A DNA stretch of 64,000 nucleotides from Durusdinium trenchii (GCA_963970005.1 CAXAMN010021361.1:4038984-4102983), one strand, 5' to 3'. Numbered from the stretch's first letter, positions 52,451 through 62,400 are shown. Translations and numbers: made by a program. The notes: generated by a model not told the origin, from the letters alone.

Positions 52451-54415
52451 ATGCTCACAGTTCGGAGATTACAATGCATGCCCTTTTTTCCGGTTTTCAA
52501 TTTTTCATTTTTCAAGTCTTTAATCCTCCACTGCACGCATACGGATTTTCCGATTTCACTGCCATCTTCAAACTTACTGTTTCAGCTGCTGCGCCGCGCC
52601 GGCGCCATTTTCTCGCAGCCACTTGGACGGCCCTCTCCACATGCAGTACCCTTGGCCTTATCCGCATTGGCCACAGCCCTGTACCGCACCCTCCATACCC
52701 GCAATCACCACTCAACCACCGCCATGGCACCACCCTCCACCAACGGCACCTGTTCCTACAGTTGTCTCTCATCCACCACAACAGGCTCTTCTACCTCATT
52801 TTCAGCCCACTCCGCAGCAACAGCCACCACACGCGTGGCCACATCCCATGCCAACCCATTCTCCACCAATACCAACCTTCGTGGCTCCCACACCGGTCCA
52901 CCCAACGGCTCCACAGATGCCGGCATTCGAGACCCTACCAACACAACCTCCTCCGCACACTTTACCCCATGCACCACCATCCGTTGTACCCGTTCCTCCA
53001 GCATCACCAACACAGCCGCCAATCCAACAGGTCCCCATCCATTGGGACCAATCTCAAGGTGTTTGGCAACCTTTCTCGGCCTTTCCACCAGTTCGCCAGC
53101 TTCCGCACCAGATCCGAACACAACTGCATCAGCTACTCCACCACCTACACAACTACCTTCTGGCGTTCCCAACGCCCCTCCCGGTGCTTCCGATGTCCCA
53201 CCATCAGTCGCTACCACTCCAGGGACATCCCTACCAACTACCACTGCCACCACTTCCACGACTCCACCACCAGCCACCGCCAAGCCAACACCGCCACCAC
53301 CACCAGCACCTCCGGCAACATCCACAAACCCAACCGCACCGCCTCCCAAGCCGCCCTCTTCACGACCTCTCACAGCAGCACCGCCTCCTCCTACCACCAC
53401 TGGCCGCAGCCATCGTGGCCGAAGCCGTAGCAAAAGGCGTCGCCGCAAACGCAGTCGCCACACACGCGACAGACGCCAACGTTCCCCTGCGACTTCCACC
53501 GCCAAGGCATCCTCGGCACGCCGCCGACGTCGCCGCTCTCCCTCCACTACATCTACCACATCTTCAGCCAGCAATCCCCATCCACCTATCACTCTCCGGC
53601 CCAATCAACAGTCTACATCTCACAGTCAGCTCCACAACATGTCCCAAGCAGAATACCCCAACTTTCCGGCGCTACGACGCCCCCACCCACCTTGGAAGGC
53701 ACCTCCTCCACATTTTCAACAACTGTCACTGCAAGAACAGATAGCATGGTGGCTAGACTTCCATGCAGCTCAGTTGGCCGCAGAGAACAGACCACAACAT
53801 CTCTACATTGCCAAACTTCTTGCGGACAACGGCTTCGAGTTCGATGATTTGGCAGATTTCCGTCAACTCACCCATGTGAAATGGAATGACACCACCAATG
53901 CCTACGACACTTTCTCCTATCACTGTATCAACCTCCCGAGCCTCGTCGACAAAGCTACTCGTCCACTGCCACCACCCGCCACTCGGGCCACTTCTACGGC
54001 CCCTGAAACAGTTCACATCAACGCATGTCACACTGGCCCTTATGGCAACACTGCTGCCATTTTACAACAGGGTCGTCTCCTCCCCAGTACCCTTCACTTC
54101 GAAGACAATCCAGGCTTCTTTGCCCAAGCCACACGCATTACCCACCAACACATTCACGACAACTACGAACAAGCCCGCATTTTACACAACACATGGAAGA
54201 TGGCAAAAAACGTCCATTCCATCATGGTCCACATCCTTGCTTGGGGCCGTGGGACTAAGTTCACCAGCGGAGGTGAAGCCCAAGCCATGCATCTTTTGCA
54301 ACAAGATCATGGTGCTGTTTGCCATTCCAAAGCCCGCTGCTGGGTGATTCACCCAAATAATGCCATAGTCAAGGGCTTGGCATGGTCTATCAATGCCATT
54401 CCTCCAGACCTTTGA
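52451..54415 (+). CDS. Penelope-like element ORF1: RS/proline-rich protein with unknown C-terminal domain
   Basis: Frame of 654 codons from the ATG at 52451. The last about 240 residues (from MSQAEYPNF at about 53,638) form a non-repetitive, folded-looking domain containing INACHTGPYGNTAAILQQGR, NPGFFAQATRITHQ and a conserved-looking WGRGTKFTSGG. Before it lies an Arg/Ser-rich basic stretch (about 53,400-53,540) and a Pro/Thr-rich stretch. The N-terminal part of this frame looks unnatural. In the overlapping frame an ATG at 52641 starts MQYPWPYPHWPQPC and reads well to about 53,130, so the true protein may begin there and shift by -1, or be spliced. The H-T-G and I-L..G.L pattern faintly recalls ADP-ribosyltransferase folds, but I would not assign it. 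Function unknown. Confidence 0.6.
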   Translation: MLTVRRLQCMPFFPVFNFSFFKSLILHCTHTDFPISLPSSNLLFQLLRRAGAIFSQPLGRPSPHAVPLALSALATALYRTLHTRNHHSTTAMAPPSTNGTCSYSCLSSTTTGSSTSFSAHSAATATTRVATSHANPFSTNTNLRGSHTGPPNGSTDAGIRDPTNTTSSAHFTPCTTIRCTRSSSITNTAANPTGPHPLGPISRCLATFLGLSTSSPASAPDPNTTASATPPPTQLPSGVPNAPPGASDVPPSVATTPGTSLPTTTATTSTTPPPATAKPTPPPPPAPPATSTNPTAPPPKPPSSRPLTAAPPPPTTTGRSHRGRSRSKRRRRKRSRHTRDRRQRSPATSTAKASSARRRRRRSPSTTSTTSSASNPHPPITLRPNQQSTSHSQLHNMSQAEYPNFPALRRPHPPWKAPPPHFQQLSLQEQIAWWLDFHAAQLAAENRPQHLYIAKLLADNGFEFDDLADFRQLTHVKWNDTTNAYDTFSYHCINLPSLVDKATRPLPPPATRATSTAPETVHINACHTGPYGNTAAILQQGRLLPSTLHFEDNPGFFAQATRITHQHIHDNYEQARILHNTWKMAKNVHSIMVHILAWGRGTKFTSGGEAQAMHLLQQDHGAVCHSKARCWVIHPNNAIVKGLAWSINAIPPDL

Positions 54416-54894
54416 GGTCCCACAACACACTGCCAGCTCCATCTCCACCTTCACCTCCACGCCACAACCCAACGCCTGAGAGCAGCCTGTCCCTACGTTT
54501 CACCTCGTCACCACCTCCGGCTTTGTGAAAAAGCCGCGCTATGATGTTTTACCTGCACGACAACTTTCAGAGCTTTACAACGTCAACCTGTTATTACTCT
54601 TTCTCGATTCTTTTCGAACTTGATTTTTCAGCTTTCATGATGGATCTCTCATGCTCACTTGGATTTTTCTAGAATTTTCAGATCTAAGACCATAGGCTTT
54701 GAGCGTTTTTGTAAGGAATGTGCTCTTTTCGTCCCACTGATGCAGTTTTCCGTTTGAGACTCCACTTTCCACGGATGCAGTTTTCCGATTCCATTCACGT
54801 TCATGCATAATCTGCAAAATTCATGCTCAATAATTCATTTTCGTAATTCATTTGCACGTTCCGCCTGTTATTTTCCTGTCGACATGCAGCGTTG
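54416..54894 (+). other. Spacer between ORF1 and ORF2
   Basis: About 480 bases with no ORF. It contains two near-identical copies of CCACT..TGCAGTTTTCCG (about 54,735-54,790) and T-rich stretches. Nothing else recognised. Confidence 0.5.
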
Positions 54895-55685
54895 ATGACA
54901 CAGCTGCGCCAATCGACGCTCCAGTGTACTGCTTTCGCTACCTTGACACGACCTCTCCAGATGCATTCTCATGCAGACCAGGTTCGACTTCTCCATCGAA
55001 CCACTATTGCCCTCAGTCAGCTTCATCGATTACTCCAGCAAGCAACAGACATCCTGTCCAACTTGCACAGTTTTTATCTCGTCCATACGCCGTCCCCATT
55101 CCCTCCCCCACCTCTTCGTGCGACTCGGCGCCTGCTGCTCCCATCAAACATGCACCACAGGAACCTCCTCCTTCCCAAGCATCCTCGGCTTCTTCTTCAT
55201 CACCACTACAGCCACAACCCAAGCGCAAACGTCAGCCTCCACCACCCCTCAACGAAGATGCGGATTGGGATGCTTGGGACGCTGATGCAGATACCCGCCT
55301 TGTCGAGCTCAAAACTGATACTCGTCTCCGCCCGAACTGGAACTACGTTGCCCGTCGAGTAGGTTTTTCCATTGAGCAGTGCAAAGCACGTTGGGAAGAA
55401 CTTCAAGCACCCCCACACCAACACGAGGCAGTCCCCCCACCACCGTCACCTACACCCACTTCACCTGCCAACACACCACCGGCCTCACCGGCCCAGATGC
55501 TTCTCTCGGCAGCAGCCCTTCCACCACCGGCATCACTTTCAGCCCCAGACTTCTCCTACACACCCACACCACCTCCATCGCCTGCACCGGCTGCCCCAGT
55601 CGCACCTGATGCCGTACCAGAAATCCCCAGTGAGGACAGTCATCCGGAACTCGCAGCGGCTGACATCGGCAGCTATTTTGTATAG
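54852..55685 (+). CDS. Penelope-like element ORF2: SANT/Myb-like domain protein
   Basis: The frame ends at 55685. Its readable C-terminal part has a basic PKRKRQPPPP stretch (possible nuclear signal), then a SANT/Myb-like three-Trp helix bundle (about 55,256-55,405): DADWDAWDADADTRLVELK, LRPNWNYVARRVGFS and CKARWEEL, followed by a Pro-rich acidic tail ending DIGSYFV. This frame lacks a good upstream ATG; its first codon is TTG. The ATG at 54895 in the neighbouring frame starts MTQLRQSTLQ, which reads as a leucine-rich helical segment to about 55,080, and the frame would have to shift by -1 to reach the SANT domain. Either a frameshift or splicing joins them, or they are two proteins. A Myb-like domain suggests DNA or chromatin binding in the nucleus. 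Confidence 0.65.
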   Translation: MHVPPVIFLSTCSVDDTAAPIDAPVYCFRYLDTTSPDAFSCRPGSTSPSNHYCPQSASSITPASNRHPVQLAQFLSRPYAVPIPSPTSSCDSAPAAPIKHAPQEPPPSQASSASSSSPLQPQPKRKRQPPPPLNEDADWDAWDADADTRLVELKTDTRLRPNWNYVARRVGFSIEQCKARWEELQAPPHQHEAVPPPPSPTPTSPANTPPASPAQMLLSAAALPPPASLSAPDFSYTPTPPPSPAPAAPVAPDAVPEIPSEDSHPELAAADIGSYFV

Positions 55686-55876
55686 TTTCAGTTTCACCCA
55701 GTTCTCTTCGGCGCGCCATCAGCAAACAAGTCCATGCACTGCAGCAATTTTATGCACTTTGAATTCAGTTCACTTTTCTTGCACGTCACCACTTTGTACA
55801 GTTGCTTCTCGGTTTTGAGCTTTCTCGGTTTTGAGCTTTCGCGATCTTTGGATGTTGATTTCCGACGTATCCTTTT

Positions 55877-55887
55877 GCAGCCGTTTT
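55877..55887 (+). promoter_or_regulatory. Recurring GCAGCC(A/G)TTTT motif, copy 2
   Basis: GCAGCCGTTTT, 41 bases before the ORF3 ATG. The spacing to the start codon is nearly constant for copies 2-4 (41-48 bases). Confidence 0.5.
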
Positions 55888-55927
55888 CATTTTGACTGCC
55901 ATCAGCCTCCTACGACCTTCGTTCAGC

Positions 55928-56479
55928 ATGGCTTCAACTGCCCTCGGATCCCCTTCAGCCTTGTGGTCGTCTCCTACGGAGCAATCTTCAGCGGCCGAGA
56001 CATACTTCCTCCCGGACAATCCTCCCCCACACTTGACTCCGTCACTCACACACAATCCAGAGCTTCCTCTCCTCCACGGCCTTCTTGATTGCCTCGGCAA
56101 CGTGGTCAATCAGCTCCTCAATCACCCCACGATCAACAGCCCCATACCGGACAATACTTTGTTCACAGACACTGATGCCTTCCGACTCTACTTTCAATAC
56201 CACGAAAGTATCACTGAGCTGACCCGAATCACTCTACGTCTCAAACGCGCCAGCAAACTGCTTCAGTTTGTACCAGGCCCTCCGGGCCACCAGGGCAGCT
56301 ATCGCATCAATCCCTCAGTGCCTTTCCCACCGGACACCACCGACTTCCTCGCAGAAGAGCTACACATTGTCCACCCGCCTCGAAATCACCGTTCTCAGCC
56401 TCGCCGCCAACGCCAGCTGCTACCCTCCAGAACAACAGCCAGAGACCGCTCCAGATCTCGAGACACTTCTATCTCGTAG
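55928..56479 (+). CDS. Penelope-like element ORF3: unknown, paralogue of ORF4
   Basis: 183 residues from the ATG at 55928 (MASTALGSP). It aligns along most of its length with ORF4: YFLPDNPPPHL / HYLPGNPLPYL, NPELPLLHG / QPELLLLSW, NHPTINSPIP / NHPILTDPIP, FRLYFQ / YRLYLQ, LLQFVPGPPG / ILQFLPGSPG and INPSVPFPP / MDPAARFPP. The core is predicted helical and the C-terminus is Arg/Ser-rich (RRQRQLLPSR...RDRSRSRD). It has no catalytic motif, transmembrane segment or zinc-binding cluster. The Arg-rich tail suggests RNA binding. A structural, gag-like role is possible but unproven. Confidence 0.65.
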   Translation: MASTALGSPSALWSSPTEQSSAAETYFLPDNPPPHLTPSLTHNPELPLLHGLLDCLGNVVNQLLNHPTINSPIPDNTLFTDTDAFRLYFQYHESITELTRITLRLKRASKLLQFVPGPPGHQGSYRINPSVPFPPDTTDFLAEELHIVHPPRNHRSQPRRQRQLLPSRTTARDRSRSRDTSIS

Positions 56480-56649
56480 CTGCTCATTTCCACCACAGTG
56501 AGCCCACCTGTATATAGTTTTTCAAGCCACCATTTGCTCAGCAGTCGAAATAAAGCTCCAATGCCGATCTCACGACTTTTCAATCAATCTCTCCACCACC
56601 AGCACTGTCCACTGACCTTTCACATGCATTGTATTCTATGCGCAATACC

Positions 56650-56660
56650 GCAGCCGTTTT
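56650..56660 (+). promoter_or_regulatory. Recurring GCAGCC(A/G)TTTT motif, copy 3
   Basis: GCAGCCGTTTT within CCGCAGCCGTTTTG, 44 bases before the ORF4 ATG. Confidence 0.5.
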
Positions 56661-56704
56661 GTTGAGATTGCCTTCCGCCATCATTTCTGCCATCCATCGC
56701 TGCT

Positions 56705-57472
56705 ATGGCTGAATCCGACTTTGGCTTTGCTTCACCACCTGCCGACGCTACACCAATGGAAGGAACTTTCCCAGGCACAGCTCCGCCCCCTGCAGTCGCC
56801 CACTATTTGCCAGGGAACCCTCTTCCCTATCTTGCGCCATCGGCCACTCACCAACCGGAACTTTTGCTGCTCTCATGGATGATCGCCACACTTCGCACCT
56901 TGGTCACAGATCTCCAGAACCATCCCATACTCACAGATCCCATCCCCTATCCTTCCTCTTTCACAGACCAACAGGCATACCGCCTCTACCTACAAGTCCG
57001 GAACACCTTGCGCCACCTGGTCACCATCACCGCCGACTTATGCCAGGGCATCAGCATACTCCAATTCCTGCCCGGCTCACCGGGCTCACCTGGCCACTAC
57101 AGGATGGACCCAGCCGCTCGGTTCCCACCATGCGCTACAACCAACTTCCTCTCTACACCAATCCCACCACTGACTCGTCCGCCAACAGCCCTCCCACCAC
57201 AGCACCGCCTGATCACACATCTCACTCCACGCGCCAGATCCCGTTCCCGCCGGGACAGGCCCTCTACAACCACAACCACTACTACCACCACATCAGCATC
57301 CCCAGCCCATACGCCGGGCCACCGACCTTTCTCCGATCTCACCAATTCCCACAGCCATCGCAGTTCCCTACATCAATCTCTCTGGGCCGCTACATCAACA
57401 CCTTCTTCGAGTCCAACCGCCAGCACCTGCCAGCTTCATTCAGGCCCCGATTACACTGGCTCTTCAAGGTAG
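56705..57472 (+). CDS. Penelope-like element ORF4: unknown, paralogue of ORF3
   Basis: 255 residues from the ATG at 56705 (MAESDFGFA). The conserved core described for ORF3 spans residues about 30-145. The tail is longer than in ORF3: Pro/Thr-rich, then RARSRSRRDRPS, a Thr run, and a Ser/Thr-rich end. Tandem placement and matching layout indicate an old duplication inside the element. An overlapping frame (to 57528) is also open but looks like a low-complexity shadow. Function unknown. Confidence 0.65.
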   Translation: MAESDFGFASPPADATPMEGTFPGTAPPPAVAHYLPGNPLPYLAPSATHQPELLLLSWMIATLRTLVTDLQNHPILTDPIPYPSSFTDQQAYRLYLQVRNTLRHLVTITADLCQGISILQFLPGSPGSPGHYRMDPAARFPPCATTNFLSTPIPPLTRPPTALPPQHRLITHLTPRARSRSRRDRPSTTTTTTTTTSASPAHTPGHRPFSDLTNSHSHRSSLHQSLWAATSTPSSSPTASTCQLHSGPDYTGSSR

Positions 57473-57582
57473 TCCGCTGTTTCACCCTTGCATTGAATCT
57501 TTCAAGCTTCGGAAAATTACTGCTCTGAGATCACCAGTTTCAGCATCTCAACCATTTCTGTACAGTTACATGCGACCTTTCC

Positions 57583-57594
57583 GCAGCCGTTTTT
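57583..57594 (+). promoter_or_regulatory. Recurring GCAGCC(A/G)TTTT motif, copy 4
   Basis: GCAGCCGTTTTT, 47 bases before the ATG of the small ORF at 57635. Confidence 0.5.
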
Positions 57595-57634
57595 TGCGCG
57601 CCCACGGCCCCCGATTTCGCTCCGCATCCGCGCC

Positions 57635-57796
57635 ATGCCCATCGACCTTGACTCTCCAGATTGGGATCCCAGCCCCTCAGCGCTTGAGGACCTTCAAAGC
57701 GATCCTTACAGGCCAACGTCGGCCAACAACACATCTACTACATGCCCAACCCCCAGCAACACCGAGGCCATGTCCCGCTCCATGCTGAGAACATGA
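57635..57796 (+). CDS. Small acidic ORF in Penelope-like element
   Basis: 53 codons from the ATG at 57635 to a TGA at 57794. It starts MPIDLDSPDWDPSPSALEDL, strongly acidic and unlike the basic, Pro/His-rich neighbours. Its only support is composition and the presence of the same upstream motif at the same distance as for ORF3 and ORF4. It might be the first exon or N-terminal part of a longer protein. Confidence 0.4.
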   Translation: MPIDLDSPDWDPSPSALEDLQSDPYRPTSANNTSTTCPTPSNTEAMSRSMLRT

Positions 57797-58166
57797 CCCA
57801 GCAAACGACCCATGGAGGACACCAGATTGACCAGCTACAGCGCTGATTAGCTGTAGCTCCGCCCACTGATGTGCGTCACAGCGCCACCATTGACGACGAC
57901 CAGCTTCCACATGCACCCTGATTCCCACTGGCTTTCGCAGCCTGTGGTCTGTGCTCCTTTATGGACGTTGGCCGTTTCACCCGCACCACGAAAAAAGCCT
58001 CCGCTGCCAAGGTAACGGTCTATATCATACTCACAACCACTGTTGTCTAACAAGAATTCAGCATTGTTGTGTGTCTTTTCCACCTTTGGTTTTTTGTGTT
58101 CAACAACACTCTCGGACTTAGTGCAGCTTTTTCCAATTTCTCCAGTTATTCCATTATACAGGAGTT
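57797..58166 (+). other. Spacer before ORF5
   Basis: About 370 bases with no convincing ORF. T-rich towards the right end; nothing recognised. Confidence 0.45.
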
Positions 58167-59417
58167 GTGCTGCGTTTATCCATGACAATTCGAAACTTCC
58201 ACTTGCTTTTGCTAGCTTTCCTGCTCAAACGACTCAACTATCGGCAACAGCTTGTTCCGGGCTCAGACAATGCCCACTACACGCCGACCAGCGCTTACGG
58301 CCCCATGAGCCACTCCATCCGCACGCACCAACAGCATCAACCCCATCCTTACACGCCACCGCCATCGACAACACCACCAACCCACACACCACCATCCCAC
58401 ACACCACCGGCCACCACGTCTCCAGCTTTTCCACCGCCGCCGCCGCCACCACTGCCAACGACATCACCCACCACACCACAACCGAAATCCTTCCAACACA
58501 GTCCCACCCACTCGGCTCCACCAGCACCTCCAGCAACAGTTCCATTCCCAACTCCACCCATCCAAGACTCCTGGCACTCCACCGACTCCTGCTGGGACGC
58601 CAACGCCGTCCACGGTCATCAACTCCACCGTCACATACAACCCACACAGTGGTCTCGACGAGTGGGGATCGCAGGCTTGCCGACCTTTGAAGTGTTCCCT
58701 TGGTTACTGGCATACCATGGGACAGCGGACTTCACTGCCAGGACGCTCAGTCACGGCAAGTTTTGCGGGCTCATTCCTACGAGGAGTGTTGCCGAGTCAG
58801 TTTTCACTACTCATCTCCTGCAGGAGATTCGCGATAAGCGTCTGGACTTGGACGCTATCGCCGAGGCCATCCACACCAAAGCCGGCACCACCGTACCCAA
58901 CAAAACTACACAAGCACGCGCATTCCACTCTCCTCTCATCACATTGCTCATCGACCAATTACAGGCTCATTCCCCCGCGGTTGCCGAAGGCTCCGCCATC
59001 CGAGCGCTCAAGGAAGATCTTGCCCGAGCACCAGAGAAACTCCAGGCACACGGACTGGAACTCACCCCCAAGAAAGACACCGGCCGTCCCAGCGCTCCCT
59101 CCAAACCTACAACCCCGACCACACCTCACCAACCACCAGCACTCCCAGACGTGCTTCAGCCGTCCTATCCCACCCTCAAGGACGACGCCCCCGAAACATG
59201 GACCGCACCCTCCATTCAACACTGGATGCGGTCTTTTGAGCCCAAGATCCAAGACGCAGCCCAGGAAATCATGCGTCTCCTCCAGACTAGCAAAGTCTCC
59301 ACCGACCAGCTCAAGGAGGCCGCGACCCGTTATGGCCTCCCCTTGGCTCGGGTAAGCAAGCTCTCGATCAAGAGCCTCCAACATATTGTGAGTGTGGGGG
59401 CTGCCATCGCATGCTGA
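58167..59417 (+). CDS. Penelope-like element ORF5: unknown, proline-rich N-terminus and helical C-terminus
   Basis: The frame opens with GTG at 58167; in-frame ATGs follow at 58182 and about 58,305 (MSHSIRTHQ). Residues about 55-150 are Pro/Thr/His-rich. From about 165 a folded region reads GIAGLPTFEVFPWLLAYHGT, then TLSHGKFCGL and charged helices; a Lys/Pro linker follows, and a final helical segment (about 345-416) ends KLSIKSLQHIVSVGAAIAC. The stop codon overlaps the next ATG as ATGCTGA (59411-59417), so the RT ORF may be reached by termination-reinitiation. No family recognised. Position directly before RT suggests an ORF1-like nucleic-acid-binding role, by analogy only. Confidence 0.6.
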   Translation: MLRLSMTIRNFHLLLLAFLLKRLNYRQQLVPGSDNAHYTPTSAYGPMSHSIRTHQQHQPHPYTPPPSTTPPTHTPPSHTPPATTSPAFPPPPPPPLPTTSPTTPQPKSFQHSPTHSAPPAPPATVPFPTPPIQDSWHSTDSCWDANAVHGHQLHRHIQPTQWSRRVGIAGLPTFEVFPWLLAYHGTADFTARTLSHGKFCGLIPTRSVAESVFTTHLLQEIRDKRLDLDAIAEAIHTKAGTTVPNKTTQARAFHSPLITLLIDQLQAHSPAVAEGSAIRALKEDLARAPEKLQAHGLELTPKKDTGRPSAPSKPTTPTTPHQPPALPDVLQPSYPTLKDDAPETWTAPSIQHWMRSFEPKIQDAAQEIMRLLQTSKVSTDQLKEAATRYGLPLARVSKLSIKSLQHIVSVGAAIAC

Positions 59418-62400
59418 CTAGCCTTAAACAGCCAAAGCCAACCGCATCACACCACACTCCACCAACTCTTCCGTCTACACCAAGCACTCTCCACCCTTAT
59501 CCACTTCAGCCAATACATCGAGCGTGCCGAGGCCCTCTTTGCTGTAGGCCTCATACACATCACACTTCTCTTTTGCTACCCCTCATCTACCCAACGTTCT
59601 CAACAATGGCGCCAACGACTTCAGCACCTCCACATCCAACCTCATACATACCACTACCACAATTTTCTTTCCTCAAATGCAGTTTATGTCATATATATTT
59701 CAATCCCACAGTCCCACAACGCTGCTACCATCAACACGGCCATTTCTACATCGGCTCCACCGGCATTGGCATCCCGCACAGGGAACACAACCGTCGGGCA
59801 AAACTCAAACAGCTACACAACAACATTCCAATTTCAGCTGAACTTTCCCTTCGCTACTGGCATTCTCACAACAACATCCACCACTTCACGCCCATCCAAC
59901 TTTCCTCACATGACACCTATGACCAGGCCTGGATCCAAGAACATTACCTCATTTCCAACTGGATGCCGCCACTAAACTGGCCTTTCATTTCCCATCACCT
60001 CAAGCTAAAAGCCCAAGGCTGGCAGTTCACCAAGCACCGTGCTCAATTCTACTCCCGTCTAGCCACCCACAAGCGACTTTTCCGCAAGCTTCGCAGACGG
60101 CAACATGCCATCCACGAACCACATCTTTTCACATCCACTCGACTGCACGCCCTTACCCTTCTCCGCAATCTCACCAAACACACTCGAGCATCCTTTGAAG
60201 CAGCAAAACCATTGCGCAGCGGCAAACACACAGACCTGGAGGTCTATGCCATCCGCCGAATGGCAGCCAACCTGGAGGAGCCTGGACGCAGCAGAGCACT
60301 CCACATCATCAACCAGGCCCTCAAGTATCGCAATCTCAGCCCGCCCAGGCCCAACATCCCCCTCACCGTACCATTCTTGGCCCACGACCATTTTCCCAAA
60401 CGTTGTGAACAGTGGCTCAAAACCACAATACAGCAGCACAAACACCTGGCCATCCCGCTCCACTTGCCTACTCACTGTCTGCGGGAGGCGGCCCACAAGA
60501 CCCTCCGCGCTCATTTGCACAACCACCGTACCTGGGAAGGCACCTTGCACAATCCTCCCGCCGCTACTGACTTGCCATGTGCTTGCGCTCACCTCAAAAC
60601 CATCCTACTTGATCCAAACATTCCCATGATCGACCACCACTACATCCTCACCCTCGAACAACTGGCATTACCACAGCACCTCCGCATCTTTTTGGCAGCC
60701 AATATGAACAGCACCTTTTACCCCAGCAAGGCCAGATATTTCCATGCCTTCCAGACAGCATTCACCAAATGGCTACGCATTCAAGGTCTACCACCCTCCC
60801 TTACGCAACACCTGGAACCTTTTCTCCAGCACCAATGGAAGCTCCACATCGACCAGTTGAAACGACACCCTCGCTTCACAGCTCGTCTACTCCGCCAACT
60901 CCAGGAATTTCTGGGAGACCAAGTCGTCCTCCATCACGCTGACCACGAACTACAACAGTTGCGCATTTTCTGCCCCCGCCAATACTTCACCGGGGCGCTC
61001 GCAACATGGCAGACACCGGAACTCTTTGCACCCATGCCAACTCTTCAATCAACCAACATCCACGACTACCTCACCCAGACCATTCCTGCCAACCTCCGCA
61101 CACGCTACAAATGGGGCTTTAGAAAAGACTTCACCATCCCATATGGCATCGTCCACCTCAAAGAGAAGAAGCACTGGAGAAAAGGTCGCACCATTATCTC
61201 ATACTTCCAATCCCTAAGCGGCAACCTCCTCCGCATCACCAGCCGAGCCCTTGACATTGTCCTGCAACACCTCTTTCCACAGCTTCCAGGCCAACTATCA
61301 ATCCCACAACTGTGGTCCCACTTCCACTGCTACCTCAAAGACACACCACCCGACATCCCCCTCCATGCCACCAATGATGATCTTGTGGGCTTCTTCAACT
61401 CCGTTCCACAGCACCGCCTGATTGACGCTGTCCACTCCCTCGTTCAGCAATGGCAACGCCAGAACGACACCCACACCCTGACCGTCGACACCAAAGCCAC
61501 TGGCAACCCTTTTCACCACTCCCACATTGGCCGGCACCACCGACGCCACCCCACACAACGCACCATTCACACTGCAGACATTACAACCATTGTAGCATAT
61601 GCACTTGACACCTGCATTTTCCGGGCATGCAATCACACTTACAAGCAAATCCGGGGGGCTGGGATTGGCTCCCAGCTCTCCCCTGCCCTTTGCAACGTCG
61701 CCATTACCCTCATCGAACATTCCTGGCAGCAGCTACACAACAATCTCCTCCAGCACACAGCTCTTCATTTTGCTTACTACCGCTATGTTGACAACCGTTT
61801 CATCGTCCACAATGAACATTTCCTCTCACACCCCGCCATCCAAACCCTCATCCACAACAATTTTTTCGGCGATCCCGTCGAATTGGAGACGGTGGAGGAC
61901 TTCCACCTATTGGGGTTCAACATTGACCTCCAGCAACGTACCATCACCTACATCCAACCCACCCAACCCTGGAAGATCAGGGACCACACCAGCGCCGGTA
62001 GCCAGCGCTTGGCTTTGTCCGGCTTAGCTTCACGACTTCACTCCATCTACACCTACACCTTCCCACTCCACCATGCCACCGCTGCGGCTGAAGCTTTGGT
62101 CCACCTTTACGCCCAAAAAGGGCATGACCTGCATGCGTGCAGGCGGTTTTTGAGAGAGAAAAAGACTCGCGTTCTCCATCGCTCGCTCTCTGCGCCGAGT
62201 ACGGCGTCTTGTGTGTGTCACACCCTGGTTCTAAGGGCTTTCCACCTTTTCACCTTTCCACCACCACTGAGACCGTTTTTCTTTTGCAACAAGCAGGGGG
62301 GCAGAGAGGACTTGCAAGGCTCTGCCCAACGAAGCTCTTTGCAAGATCCTAGGAAGCGGAAGCTGATCACTTCCGTGTACCTGCTCGTTCTTTCACACGC

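Noticed and set aside
52756-53604. 282-codon minus-strand ORF, Gly/Val/Arg-rich
   Set aside because: Antisense of the proline/threonine-rich leader ORF of the Penelope-like element; composition mirrors the CCA-rich codons.
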